DNA from: Spirometra erinaceieuropaei
Lineage: Eukaryota; Platyhelminthes; Cestoda; Diphyllobothriidea; Diphyllobothriidae
Length of the DNA: 64,000 bases
Direction: 5' to 3'
NCBI GenBank assembly: GCA_902702965.1
Contig: CACRXP010000010.1
Coordinates: 2,169,934 to 2,233,933 of the forward strand
Each line of letters begins with the position of its first letter. The first letter of the stretch is position 1. A program made the position numbers and the translations under genes. Shown here piece after piece: positions 11,313 to 23,295 of this stretch. Below the pieces are notes generated by a model. That model worked only from the letters and a program-made list of their open reading frames with translations, did not search any database and was not told where the DNA came from.

Positions 11313-12010
11313 TTTAACAAGCTTCTGTCCGGCCGGCCGTAAAAGCAGCACTCTATGGAAATCGACTACTAAATTTGTATGAATTCTTGCCATTGACCTC
11401 CGACGCTCTTATGAAACCAAACGCACTTTGTGAAGGACATGCGCGAAAGTACTTTTCCCTGCGCTTATTAGGTAGCAAATTACGTCTTCTTTAAATTTTT
11501 TACTTGAGGAAGGTGTATCTTTTTATTTTAAAAGATCTTCGCAATTCCCGAATAATTTTGAACCTGACCTGCCGTTGCACTTGTTTTCTGGGCTTCTAAA
11601 CTACAATCTGCATATCTACCCTTCAAGGAAAACCGCAAATTTATATATATACTATTAATAAGATTTCTCATAGGGAGTGAAAAGGTTTGCAGTGAACGTA
11701 GACCACGATGTATGCTTTACAAGCAGTATTACTAAATGTACGGACTCGGCGCCTTATGAGTAGACATTTCACAATCTCAAAAGATTTCATGATTAAAAAC
11801 CTTTTCAAGTGAAAAATGCTCTCCTTCCAAGTTAACGAAGACTTAATTTGCTACCAAATAAGCACAATAACAAGTATTTTCGTGCATTTTTTCTACGGAT
11901 TGCATTTGACTGTATAAGGGCATCAAAAATCAATGGTAAAAATTCATACTTATTAGGCAGCCAATTTTCGCAGAGTGCAGTTTTTGCAGCGGCCGGAGAG
12001 AAGCTTTTTC
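11313..12010. mobile_element. Non-autonomous element with long inverted repeats
   Basis: The left end reads TTTTTAACAAGCTTCTGTCC and GGCCGGCCG. The right end, inverted, reads GAAAAAGCTTCTCTCCGGCC followed by GC. The arms match over about 240 bp, including a shared GGTAGCAAATTA(C/A)GTCTTC segment at 11472-11492 and, inverted, 11845-11865. The centre (about 11560-11770) is AT-rich with a TATATATATA run and no coding capacity. This is a MITE-like or fold-back element. A diverged partial copy is at 7366-7620. Confidence 0.75.
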
Positions 12011-12254
12011 AATAGCTAGCATTCTGACATGACTGAAATATCTTGAGATTATGGTGCGCAACACTTATTCTTACTACCACATTCAAGTAACCTCTCCTAA
12101 TCGAATACACTGTTCAGAATTTCAGTGAGCATGTCATGAGTTAGCTCATTTACTGTGCATGACTTCCAAACGTCATTTTAGTGTGATCTCTAGGCAATTA
12201 ATCTGCCACAGGTCCTATACCTTATGTAACAACTTATCACGTGAGACAACCTAC

Positions 12255-12679
12255 CAGCTCATCCACGTAGACATCCGGAAAGGAGCAGCCTACCATCTCC
12301 TGCAACAGACGACCCACCGTCCTCAGGCAGATCCAGTCCTCACGAGGCTTTCGACGCAGTTTCTTGGCCACGGTTGAGAGGACGAAAAGTTTGGAACTGC
12401 TGTTTGGACCCATTGCCATCTCCGCCAAAGGGTCCACCGTCTTCTCCACCAGACCGGAGGCCACGAGGTTGCGTTTGCGCAGGCTTATGTCCTGCAGGGG
12501 CAGGTTGCAGGCCTTAAGGCAGGTCCTTAGTACGTCCGCCTCATTAGTATTGTTGTAGAGGTAACGCAGACGAATGCGATTGAGAAACCGGTTCACGTCC
12601 AGGCCCATTTCCAGCATGAGCTCCACAAAGTCTGCTTTGTTCTCTACCAGAGCCAGGTTCATCAGAAACTCCAGCTGGC
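12255..12679 (-). CDS. TRPM: TRPM-like channel, exon after the SLOG domain
   Basis: The exon codes for 142 residues counting the split first codon. It begins with QLEFLMNLALVENKADFVEL, then MLEMGLDVNRFLNRIRLRYL and YN. TRPM proteins have the same block after the SLOG domain (L..AL...R.EFV.LLL..G....FL...RL..LY). Downstream come a basic KKLRRKPRED and RLLQEMVGCSFPDVYVDEL. The acceptor is CTTGCCGTCTCCAG. Phase 1 joins the preceding exon exactly, completing a Gly codon. The donor is CTG|GTAGGT in phase 0. Confidence 0.9.
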
Positions 12680-13449
12680 CTGGAGACGGCAAGAAAAGAC
12701 GCGATAGTCCCGGTCAAGAAAAAGGGCGACAAATTAGTTCATAAAATTATCTATTTACTTATCCGAACTTTCAGTTGTGCAAAAAAGATCATCAGCCAGA
12801 TTCTGAACATCTTCCCTCTCTTAGTTTGTGGCCGGCCCAGTGGAAATTTCGGTTCGAACATTAGGATCAATATCAGCTGAGCACATCGGCGCCGGGATTC
12901 GGGGTGGCATTTATTTTGTCCCCTTGGCCAAGTGAATATCAAAGGTTTGAAAAAGTTCCAAATTTTATGTTATTTTAATAGAGAGCGAGAGAACCAATCC
13001 CCCAAAATCTATCCAAAAGTTTTGTGTGTTGGTTCTAAAGGCGCCACTTATATCAGCTGGTGTAGGTGTCGTGGCTATGGGGAAACGCTGGGGGACCCAC
13101 TAATGAGCCGAGCCGCTCGCAGCTCTGCCATACAGCGGCAGAATATCGACGAAACACGCGTGTTTGGGCTTTTGTTTACAACTTGTGCTATTAGTATGGT
13201 ATCACCTTGCCCCAAAAACCTTCAAAAACTGCCATGCATGTTGAGATGTCAAACTGAAGCTCCAGGTAAATACGGAAGTAAAATCTGAGCACTCGGCAAT
13301 TAAACGGGCACAAAGCATTTATAGCGAGTGCAGTTGGTTTTCATGGGGTTCTTAACTGACCTGAATGCGAAATTAAGGTTGTCAGAAGAACGTGCACAGT
13401 GATTCAATGGACACAGGCAATCAGTAAGACAAGTACATTTTATGAAAGG

Positions 13450-14140
13450 AATCAGGAAGTATGGTCGTTTAAAGTCGCTGGCAGATGCAAAGAGTCGAAT
13501 CCCAGGAAAACGTTCGGAGGAAGAAGATTTGATCGCCGGAACAAGAGACCCATTGGGCCGAAGTTTCACATTTTCACTTGAACTCATCGCCAGAGGTAGT
13601 CACAGAAGAGGGTACTGGAGGCAAAAGTAGCGTAATATTTATAGAACGCAGTTGTCAAGCCATCGCATGCCTAGAATAACTATCAGCACTTGATTTCGTC
13701 TCTGGGGGTCGCATTTGATGCAATGGTTATCTATTGGTCCACACAGGAGTCGTTAACTGGTGTGATTTCATCAACGTTATTGATTCTTGGCGTGGCGGTT
13801 ACCCGGCGATTTGTTCCACTGCCAATCTAACAGCTGGTTGCCCATCCCCCCCCTCCAACCCCGGGGGATGGGGTTGATTATTTTAAGCAGACAAAATCAC
13901 ATCACAGAAGATTTCGGCGGAAGATTATTGAGATTTCTGAATGGACTGCAGACCGGAGACACATGACTTAAGCAGTTTGCTACTCACGCGATCGTCATTG
14001 AGATGGTACTTGAATATGTCAGTGCCTGATCTCGTTCGATGACGATGAAAGTGTCATCCACATACCGAGTCCAGATTTTCGGTCTGTGGTGTCGGAAGTG
14101 TAACGACCTTCCTGTCCGGAGATTTTGTCTGAGCAAAATA
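13450..14140 (-). mobile_element. Penelope-like element remnant with RT motif and terminal module
   Basis: On the minus strand, RPKIWTRYVDDTFIVIERDQ (about 14023-14082) is the catalytic YVDD block of a PLE reverse transcriptase. The following sequence is frame-broken. At 13450-13605 lies the PLE terminal module: GGCGATGAGTTCAAGTGAAA is a degenerate version of the hammerhead-like motif, and CTCTTGTTCCGGCGATCAAA is the shared downstream part. The frame upstream of RPKIW is short and poorly conserved. Confidence 0.7.
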
Positions 14141-14249
14141 ATTAGCTGCGTCGGAACGCCGCGAGTGAGCACCTGCTCCGGTACCAACAATCGTCACGCC
14201 GGTGATGAAATTAGGCCAATTAAAAACTCAGGTACCGACCGATAAGCAA

Positions 14250-15150
14250 TAATCGCATCAAATGCAACCAAGCGATGAAGGCTTGTCCTACTAACTAGTG
14301 TAGCCACGTTGTGATCTGACAACTGCGCTTCACATGCTTCCGCTAGCCTTCTTTTCGACTATCTTTGATGATGCACTGGAATGAGAAGGCGAAACTTCCG
14401 CCCAAATTACCTCCTGTTCCGGTGGTCGCGTCTTCTTCTGAGTTACCCAAATCTCTCTTCGCAAGTAATAACTCGTCATTTCCGTGACGTGAATGGAGTT
14501 TGCGTATTTGAAACATCTCTGAAGCCACGGCTCTATGCCATGGAAAACTGGTAGGTCACAACATCTTTCTTGCTCTGGAAAACCTTCTTAGGGGTCAGCG
14601 CTGATCCAGGAAGATTTATGTAACGACATGATAAAAAAAATGTCCGGAGTTTACAGTCATTGAGTGAGGGCACGACAAATCTCATCTTCCCAACTGCCTG
14701 CATCGAGTAGAGTTTGCATTAACCATAAATAACATGCGACAAAGTATGCAACAGGATTCTACGTTCGAATTCAAATCAAATGTGGAAGGACTCTATCGGC
14801 AAGCAGGAAATACGCATGTGTTCATCAAAAAGTCAACTAGGACTTCATTTTAAAGTGCAAAAGGAGATCAGATGACGGGAACGCTCACCAATCGTTTTAC
14901 GGGCCACAGTCGTTCCGCTTTGTGTCTCACCAGCAACCACATAACCGCTGGTAGTATAGGCAGTACTGACCTGATCGCGCTGTCACCGTGCCTACTTCAA
15001 CTAGCTATGGAGCACACGGCGAACATCGTTGGGCACGATGGTGGAACGGCCGCCCGGTCGCAAGTGACAGAAGAAACAACTTGGGGCTCAGTACTTATGG
15101 CGACCAACGGGTCGTGGGAGCGAGTTTCAGGTGTTGCAAAACCAGGGGTT
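14250..15150. other. Intronic stretch, nothing identified
   Basis: No exon or repeat family recognised apart from the SINE remnant that begins at about 15150. Open frames on both strands lack domain features. Confidence 0.4.
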
Positions 15151-15235
15151 GCTCATAGCTAGCTGATGACGACTAACAAGCCGGAAATGGTTATTCCAGT
15201 CTCCCTGGTCTTTGTCAGTTATGTGGTGGTTACAT
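15150..15235 (+). mobile_element. SINE remnant with degenerate hammerhead
   Basis: The hammerhead region spans 15157-15201: CTGATGA and GAAA are intact, stem II has one A-C mismatch, CCAGTC is intact, but the 5' strand of stem I is AGCTAG and pairs poorly. TCCCTGGTCTTTGTCAG follows. The tRNA-like head is not recognisable. Confidence 0.65.
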
Positions 15236-15972
15236 TTATCTTTACTTAATTAACATATCCAATGTGACTGGTGAATAGACAACAGTCGGTTCTACACACC
15301 GTTTTGTCCACTATCAATGGCCCGCACTCTGTGCGCTATATGTGGAGTTTAAACGGTCGGTCCGTCTTTATAGCCAATCCTTTGTGCAACGTTAGTCTCA
15401 TAGCTTGCGACTATATCGCGCATCCCATTCAACTCGACAGTACTCAGCATCCAATCATCTTGAGAATCATTATAGATCGTTGGAATCTTGTACTCCTTTT
15501 AACGTCTTTCAGGGCTTTCCTTCATAAATTCGGCGGCAAAGCTAAATCTCCGAGCAGTAGAATTGACGATCCTGGTTAACATATACCTACGTTTCTGAAC
15601 CGTTGCACCGACTGTAAATTTTACGTCAGTTGAAGAAAGGCACTTTAAACGGTAAACACTGTTTTAAGACACCATCAAAATGTCTAATTTCCTATAACGA
15701 GTATGTGTCATCAAACGCTGTCAAAATATTCAAATGCATGCCAAAGGCCTCTTAGTAGCGTTCAGTAATCTGTTTGAGGTCAAGACTCCGTTGACGAGTT
15801 CCAGGGCCGACTGACTGGTAACAAATGGGCATCGAATGAGATTCGGACAAAAGTGCAAATTTGTCTGACGTCTGATGATGTAGGGATTGCTTAGGTAATC
15901 CCTCTTTCTACTCAGCTTCAATCTGCGTCTATAAAATATGTTTTAAACTCACAGATTTCCCCGCAAACATAC

Positions 15973-16274
15973 CTTTTCTTGCTGTAAAGCGCTTGTCTAG
16001 TGCATTTTCGCGGACAATGTCCACTCTGTCGAATTTGAGCGCAATGTGGATCTGATCAAAAGGCTCTGCCGAGGTCTTGATAAGGGCGTAGAGAATGGCG
16101 CCGTCCAAATCAGTGGACTGTCCCAGATCAACCGTGTTAAGGAGACTCGGCTTCTGTACGATCTGAAGCAATAGCTCAAATCCCTTCTCTGCGCTCTTTG
16201 CCTTTTCTTTGTCTGTAAGGCCCTCCAGGATCTTTGCCAGTCGTTTCTTCTGAGATGGTGTAAAGTCCTCAAAT
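15973..16274 (-). CDS. TRPM: TRPM-like channel, exon ending SLOG region
   Basis: The exon codes for 100 full codons plus one base at each end. It includes FEDFTPSQKKRLAKILEGL, GFELLLQIVQKPSLL, DLDGAILYALIKTS and FDQIHIALKFDRVDIVRENA. TRPM proteins carry the same signature (L..I.....L...F....D..D.DIAIL.ALLK......DQL.LAL.WNRVDIAR). The donor is AAAG|GTATGT and joins 12679 in phase. At the 5' end CTACTGCAG precedes base 16274. This could be an acceptor, but the upstream 72 bases also look coding in another frame (see 16275-16346). Confidence 0.9.
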
Positions 16275-16346
16275 CTGCAGTAGAAAGTCCAGCAAAGTTA
16301 GGAAGGCGTCACGTTCGCGTCGGTTGTCGGGAGGGCAGAAAATGGC
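16275..16346 (-). CDS. TRPM: Probable upstream part of the same TRPM exon, out of frame
   Basis: From an AAG acceptor at 16347 the minus strand reads 24 open codons, AIFCPPDNRRERDAFLTLLD then FLLQ, in phase 0 with the proposed donor at 18732. This fits the SLOG-end segment of TRPM proteins where a helix like LRD.LL..I.K.. stands before the next block. The frame then differs by one base from the TRPM frame that starts at 16273. Either one extra base at about 16274 (assembly error or mutation) or an unseen splice explains it. Confidence 0.5.
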
Positions 16347-16399
16347 CTTAAAACCGTTGGGCGAGTATCTCAATTCGTAATTCATTTGACTACCTGCGT

Positions 16400-18700
16400 T
16401 TTCAAGCACCCCAGTGTTGGGCTGACCCTTATACCGTTGTCATGGCAGTTTGATTGCAAAGGGGATATTAGAGAGTTTGATAAGAAGATGGCGCAGTGGT
16501 CTAGTATCCCTTTGGATGTACTCAGTCTGATTGTTTCATTCTTTAGCACTGGTTTTACAGTTGTGCTCGGGACATGCAATACCTTTATGTACATGAGTCG
16601 TACAGCCTCTAACGACATTGGCCCAAATCCTTTTAAGCTGCTTTCGGATAGAATAGCTTGATGCCGGGTGACACATATAGCACATAGCCTCACGAAATGC
16701 CAACCGAAATTCCTAACTGGGTTTTCGACTAGGAAGGATTACGTAGGTGAGGTTGTCACACTGATTACTTCATAGGTGTTATGGCAGATTTCAACTAATG
16801 CCCTTTAACCCAACCGTGGAAAACTCGGTGTCTCGATGGGAGTAGAACCCACGATAGCAAGAAGAGGCTTTATTAAAACCAACTTTCCGAGCATCTGTGC
16901 TACGAGGCCCCACCGGACGCGGCGAGTTTAATCAAATTTGGGTCAAGTTTACCCGCCCAACATACTGCAACGTCTGGTACCACCAAATCTGATACAGTAA
17001 GCTGACTGCCCACGAGGGCGACTTGTGAATAAGCAGCTTTCTAAACCCTTACAAAAACCACACTTGGGGTAAAATGGCTCCCCAAGTAGCATGTGTTTTT
17101 CCCCGCTTATTTTTGATGCCCTTATTAATATATCTTACAGATAAATTGCACAAACATAGTCTTTCTTGTGCCGATTTTGTTAAAATCGCGTTTTCTTCAA
17201 ACTTTCTACTGAATGAAAGAGTATGTCTTCGGTTAAAAAGATTTCTAACTGTGGGGTTTTTCAAGACCGTGAAAATTTCATTCACGCAACATCGTATCTG
17301 TCCGTCTATTAATGCTGTTGATGAAGTATAGAATATAGTCGACGTCCACTGCAAAGTTTTTTTGACCTCTACGCAACTTCTTCCCAATAGCGTAAAGAAA
17401 CATCTGATCCTTCTTACACTGAAAGTACGCAGCATGGAGTTTCTCAACCCTATGCGCAAGTACAAATGTAGGTTGAGTTTATAATTTCCAGGGAATTAAA
17501 AAAAACTTTTTAAAACCAAAGTACGCTTCTTTTAGGGTATTAACATTGAATAAGACGCATTTTTCTACCAGTTGAGTGTAAGAAAGAGTCCACTTGTTAA
17601 TGGTTTCTACAAAACGTATTTTAAATTACAGGAGGACATTGAAATCGACGAAAATAAACTCATACATTCTACCAAGTACGGTAAAGTTGCAGAAGTGACT
17701 ATCATGGGGCGCTATCCGAAATTGATTCCCGCGCAACAGGATACCGTTTCCTGAACGAGAATATTTTCGGCCGCCCACAGGCCGCACCAAAAATAGTACT
17801 ACTTCTCATGTCTGTTCTAATTTTTTCATTGTTTCTGAATGTGTATGTGCAGAAATCCATCGCTTAAATATCTTATAGCAAAGTACGTCTTCAAAAGGCA
17901 TACTAAACGTTACTTTGTCCCTGACGCATTTTCCACATGAAATTGTGTTTTAAGAAACTACACGCGAAATATGCTTAAGAATCGAAGCACCGCAGAAGAC
18001 AATGGAAGTCTTTTGAGTCTGGTTAGATTCAGCAAATAACTTTTGCAAAGAAATAGTTTGCAAATGGCTAATTCGCAGGAATTCCGACGGATGTAGCAGC
18101 CTGTGGTCATATATTTAACTGCATGCCTGTCAAACTCAGTCTTTAATTCAGCCTAAATTTGATGCTTAGAATAGAAATCCCAAGAGTGAAAACGCCAATA
18201 ATCCGGTTTAGGAGACATCTTAGTTTTAAAATTTAAAATTTTCTATCAGATTTCACTTTTCTCGCCCCGGTGGCCTTACAATTATTTGGCCAAAGTTCAG
18301 AGTACTCCCTATTTTCTGTCGATTTCTGAACTGAACTGAATTCAACTCAGGTGGATGTGTTTAAAATGATCCAAACGCCATCTAAGTCACCTTTTGATTT
18401 CCTTGAGAAAAAGCGACCTATTCGAGCACTGGTCGCCGTTCTCACCGTTTGGTCGAAAACGCAGTGCTCGGTAGTGAAAATATGGAGATGTAGGGACCTA
18501 CGGACAAACATTTGTCAACTGAAAAGACGGGCAATCGGCACAAAAGTACAATTACAAAAGTGCCTCGTGCCACATCAATCAGTCGCGTCACAACCAGCTG
18601 GTGACAAGCCTACTAGTAAACTGCCAGGTTCTGCATCCGTTTTATTATGATTAAACTTACGCCCCAGGGAAAAGCACTGTTGTCATTTAAATAAAATAGC
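16400..18700. other. Intron, AT-rich, nothing identified
   Basis: The 138-codon open frame at 17049-17465 (-) and shorter ones show no domain, splice-bounded exon or repeat match that I recognise. Confidence 0.4.
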
Positions 18701-18731
18701 GTGGAATTTTCAACCAATAAAAACAACAGAC

Positions 18732-18907
18732 TAACGCTTCGTCCTGTCCACGGAATCGGATGGCCGCGTCAAGGAGGTTTGCTGCTCTTCCAGTGCCCGA
18801 GCAGACAACTATTGGAATATTGTGTTCCACACTGTTTCTTGCTTGCACGAGAACATCGTAGCCCCCCTCAACAATAATTTGAATGACGGGAATACCTAGA
18901 CCGCCTT
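18732..18907 (-). CDS. TRPM: TRPM-like channel, SLOG domain exon
   Basis: It carries GIPVIQIIVEGGYDVLVQAR then IPIVVCSGTGRAANLLDAA. This is the most diagnostic part of the TRPM SLOG/LSDAT domain: IPV..VV.EGG, then VVCDGSGRAADLLA, here with C-S-G-T-G-R-A. The acceptor TTCTTGAAATTTTAG at 18908 joins the 21265 exon in phase, completing a Glu codon. The 3' end is uncertain: TTA|GTCTGT at 18732 is the best donor and gives phase 0; C|GTGGAC about 19 bases earlier is the alternative. Known family role: nucleotide-type ligand pocket in the cytosolic assembly. Confidence 0.88.
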
Positions 18908-19359
18908 CTAAAATTTCAAGAAAATATGACTTTCAAGTTTTGTTAACTGATGCTTTCCATGAGTAACGGCAAATGCTCAAGTAGTACCGTGTAGATTCGA
19001 CTCAGGCTCTTCAAACACGACATTTATCATTCAGCAATGACAGAGGAGATCAGTCAAATGGTAAATCTTCGTGACTGTTAAGACAATAGGCACGGCTTGG
19101 ACGAATGATGGGGCCCAACATTACTACCGTCTGAAAACAGTAGAGAGGAGACTGTCGGTGAGGCTAATTATGGTGAAACGTTAATCTGAACAAGCTTACT
19201 CTTATTCGCAAAGTCAATTTCAATAGAGGTTCTTCTGTCCACGAATGCCAGAGGTTCATTTAGAACAGACCTTTAGGTATGGTGACCGTGCTGGAACTAA
19301 TTCTATGAATTTTTGCTGAATAATTTTCATACTTTTCGGATGGAGAAAAACCAATGTTC

Positions 19360-20110
19360 TGGCTCACGATACCCCATGTAAAACACGTTTTAGAAGTGAC
19401 TGCAAAAATCCTAAAACCTTCTGGAATTGGCGTGGCTCATAAGTCAGAATGCACAGTTATGCAGCAAGTCATGAGGCCCAAAGACCCGCTACCCGTAACA
19501 GAACAATTAGCAATGGTTTACAGCATACGATGTCAAAGGTGTGATGCAAAGTATGTTGGTGAAACGGACAAACGCCTTGACACAAAATTGCAAAAACACC
19601 AAATTGTAACCATTTGCAGAGCCAAGCTATCTCTGGCCTATGGTCACATACACAGATGGACCGAAGTTTCATATTGGAGAAAGCAAAGGTGATCGGCTGC
19701 GCCAATGGGAAGATGGCAACACTGGTGCCCGAAAGTTGACACTCGAGTGGCACCCTCAACCGAGCTTTGAGCTGCATTCCGCCTCTCAGGCGCTACGCAC
19801 ACAGCTCGGATCGGTTGTGACAGGGCCAACATAGCAGACGAGCACGAGGGGCCAGCGCTCATGGAAAAGAGTGAAGGGGCGACCGGAGGCCGCATGATCA
19901 ACGTCGAACACTGTCCCACTGACGCGCCAGCGAAGCCGAAGACAAATCACGCGAACACCAGCGACAGATCAATCCGCTGGCTGACGTGACGGAGGCCAAT
20001 AGGCACGCTGACTTGGCTACAAATACGCCGGCCGTAAAGGGGACAAAAGTCACACGAGCCCGCCAGCGGTCAGTCACGTGGAGGTCAAAGTCAGTCAGAG
20101 ACAAGTAGGC
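19360..20110 (+). mobile_element. Penelope-like element, GIY-YIG domain and tail
   Basis: The frame at 19366-19620 gives HVKHVLEVTAKILKPSGIGV, then RPKDPLPVTEQLAMVYSIRC, QRCDAKYVGETDKRLDTKLQ and KHQ. This is the linker plus the GIY-YIG start (Y.I.C..C...YVGET.KRL.T...H) of a PLE, with Cys residues conserved. Frames shift after about 19630. The tail retains SQALRTQL and a G-rich region to about 20110. It lies in a TRPM intron, opposite to that gene. Confidence 0.85.
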
Positions 20111-21250
20111 AGGTCAATGTTCATATATCAGGTACGGATATAATACGAGGACGACGGGGTTCAATAAGTCAACACCATGAATAACAACAATCGCATCACT
20201 CTGATTATGAAAACAGAGATTTGCCGAAAGGCCAATACAAGTACAATTTGGTCCATGGACTCGATATTGCTCCGTCTTCTGGAGGGAATATAAAGTTCAA
20301 TAAGGCATGGTGACCTTGAATTTTTACGCACACGTATAGTAATACAGTTGTTTTCGTGAGTGGAACAAGGCATGAAGCTGAAAATATCCACGAATGCTAC
20401 CATTTAGAACACCGTGAGCCGGAGCTGCTGGGACATTTTGTACAATTTAGTGCACAGAATAAGTAAGCCGGCAAACTTAAGGTGACAGTCAATGAGAGTC
20501 ATAGCACAATGATGTTTCAACCGAAACTTAATCTGTGCTTTAAGAATATGTCAGTCACTAAATGCTCGTAGAATGAATAAAAATAACTCTACAATACAAA
20601 GGACTCATGCAATGAGAGTTTGACCGCACATTCGCCAGGCAACTCGCGTAGTTTCCATAAAAAGGGTAGGCCTTGTCAGATTCCTTCATCTAATATATGC
20701 TCTTGAAGACTGCTTTTCGCCTTTTGTTTTTGGAGCGCATACAGAGGCGGACTTCCTCTGCTCATGGCGACGGCTGTTAATATCCTACCCAAGGAATTTG
20801 CTTATTCTCTTCATTAAGTAAATAAAAAATTGCCAAATGAAATTATCGTACCGTATTTCTGCAGGCTTTTATAGATAAGGGTGAAAAGGTAGAAAATAAC
20901 ACTAGGATGAATAATCCTCAGACACATAAACAGACGGTTTCCTTAAGAAGCAAGCTTTGCTATGCTGCACTCCTCTGACGAATTTTGGCAGGTTAATTCA
21001 TGGTCGCTGGAGAATCACAAGCAGTTGCATTAGATACCGCCGAAGAAGACACTGGTCGCGTTCATCGAGGTAGTTGTATGAGGACTGGAGAGACTTTACT
21101 AATTGCGGCAGCATTCTGCCAATCAACCGATCCGTTACCCTCAACTGAGTATGTTTATACACAGCCAATCCCTAACAACATGTAACGGTAAAATGAGCTG
21201 CAGGGAATTTATTTCTGCAAAGAACCGTTGAAAGAAGGCGAGTTAGCAAG
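20110..21250. other. Intron, nothing identified
   Basis: No coding exon, RNA gene or known repeat seen between the PLE tail and the next TRPM exon. Confidence 0.4.
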
Positions 21251-21264
21251 GAACTTCAACCTAC

Positions 21265-21451
21265 CGAATTCCGGGCGTGAAATAAGTTCCTCCAGAATCG
21301 CACGAACATTCATTGCATGGCTGCGGATAAAACTGTTACGGTAACCTTCATCGACAAACAGGTAGTGAGTGTGGTTTTCATTCAACGAGACAGGTTGACC
21401 GGATTTTAGTTCATCAACAATAGGATATTCCTTGACTTCATTTCTTGTATC
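21265..21451 (-). CDS. TRPM: TRPM-like channel, SLOG domain exon
   Basis: It codes for 62 residues and one base: DTRNEVKEYPIVDELKSGQP then VSLNENHTHYLFVDEGY. TRPM proteins have LDPNHTHFLLVDDG at this point of the SLOG domain, so NENHTHYLFVDEG is a clear match. The acceptor is TATTCTACCCTAG and phase 0 joins 22203. The donor is TTCG|GTAGGT in phase 1 and joins 18907. The C-terminal part (MNVRAILEELISRPEF) corresponds to the helix before the IPV strand. Confidence 0.92.
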
Positions 21452-22202
21452 CTAGGGTAGAATATTTGTTCTTATGAATTCCTCTTCAACTGGTCAATTT
21501 ACATAATAGTGCGGCACTTATGTGCATTGCTATATTCGCATTTTTACATTATTATCTAATATCACTCGATTTCTTCATGTTTTACTTTGCAAAGAAGCCA
21601 TATTTCACGCAAAAATTCCCTATAACTTTAGAAGTCGTATAAGCTTGCTTTTCGTCTGACACAATTTCAATGATGACGAATTTAGCTCCAACAGAACCAA
21701 TTTCGACTTAGAAATTTTTACAATAGTAAAACTCAGAGAACGGTATACGATCCTCTTAACCCTAGCAGGTATATTGAACACGGAACAATATCCCTCATGA
21801 TTTCCCAGGTAAGTCACATATATTTTACACATTCCGTTTTATTGAATAAAGAAGTACTGTGCACGACCTCTGAAACATGGCTCTTACCCTTAGATATGCC
21901 ATTCAGGTTTACCAACCAAATTGTTTGTGCAACATACATGCATTTATCTGTTTATCTGTTTAACGAAAAATTGTGTATTCCAACCAACCTGTTAAATTCA
22001 AGGACAAATATTACAGTGTCATCCACATGGCCGCATGCATAGAATGTTATTTAACGATGACTGACCATGATCCTCGCTAGTAGTAAAAATACTTTTTGTT
22101 TCATAATGATGACTTACATCTTCAATATTATACAAGGCAGAATGAAGAATTTTACGATAAAAATTACTGGAATATAGTTTGGAGCATATGACGTTTACTT
22201 AC

Positions 22203-22403
22203 GCCGTTAATCAGTTGGTGACGGTTTAGTGTGTATCCCCAAGGAGATATTCCAATGCAGTTCAAGTGCGAAGCGGCCGTTTTTTTCTCAAAGTGGTGTG
22301 AATGGGCCTCTTGAACTGCATCGCCCACAACAGATACAATTCCCAAGTTCAGCCCGGATGTAAGGATCCAAGCATTGGTAATCTGAGCAGCTGTTATGAG
22401 ACC
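22203..22403 (-). CDS. TRPM: TRPM-like channel, SLOG domain exon
   Basis: The exon has 67 codons in phase 0 at both ends: GLITAAQITNAWILTSGLNL, GIVSVVGDAVQEAHSHHFEK and CIGISPWGYTLNRHQLING. Family members show GLV.AA..TGAWI.TGG.N.GV...VG.A, then IGIAPWG....R..LI. The donor GGC|GTAAGT is excellent. The acceptor is TTCTTAAAATGTCAAAG. The preceding intron is only 164 bp. Confidence 0.93.
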
Positions 22404-22567
22404 CTTTGACATTTTAAGAAAAATGAAACAGTAGCATCCAAGTCCGCCTAAGACAAATGAGTGCAGATCAATTACAAAATCATTCGGAAAATTTGTCTTA
22501 GTTTGATTCATAGGGGACTTATACTAGGAAAGGGTAAATCACTGAGGGACTGGTGTTTAATCCTTAC

Positions 22568-22729
22568 CTTACAGAACGTTTCACGTTTTTTTCCGTCAAG
22601 CCTGAACCCTTTGGCACCTCCAATAATAGAGAGACATAGGAGCGGTTGACGGGGCTCAAGAAGTTTCCAGTATTTCAAAAAGAGAACTTTGACGTTGTGG
22701 ATATCGTCTGTGTCCGCGATTCGAACGTA
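22568..22729 (-). CDS. TRPM: TRPM-like channel, exon before SLOG core
   Basis: The exon has 54 codons in phase 0 at both ends: YVRIADTDDIHNVKVLFLKY, WKLLEPRQPLLCLSIIGGAK and GFRLDGKKRETFCK. This matches the TRPM pattern (K)YVR...DT, W.L..P.L.ISV.GGAK.F.L......F.K. The donor is AAG|GTAAGG. The acceptor ACGACACTAAG is the first AG after a pyrimidine-rich run. Confidence 0.92.
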
Positions 22730-23295
22730 CTTAGTGTCGTAGACAGATAAATATGAGAGGCAAGAAATAAATTAAACTATAACTCGAAGCTAACACACAT
22801 TTATACGATCACATAAACGTGATAGGAAATCAATTAAACTGGAATCTACTTACCCTATTAGAATTAAATAGGATTGCATTATAAAACCGGACCTCACAAC
22901 AAACCTTGAACGTTCAAGTATTCATAAGCGTCCACGTAATAACCCTACCGATAAATTTTCCCATTCTATGGGCTGGGCCTAAGTTTGTTGAACGGGACAA
23001 AGGGTTGTTCGTCTTTTGCCTTTTAGCCTAGCGGATCAGTAACAATACTAGTTTTACAATACGAATAGCGTGGATACTTTCCACGCGTAAGCCCTCTCAA
23101 ACAAGTAATTACTTCCAATTACTCGTTTTCACATAAATGGGATAGACTGGGACACCCTTTGAAATCTCGGACTAGTCAGTCCATCCCAGTTATCTATAGA
23201 AAAAATGATGCGCAGAAATTTATTGCCACGACAGAATACAATATAAAATGCACACTTAAGTAGAAGGGTTCATCAGAGAAAATTTATAAAAATAC

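Noticed and set aside
17049..17465. 138-codon open frame (-) inside a TRPM intron
   Set aside because: No TRPM-like motif, and it would interrupt the chain of exons joined in phase.
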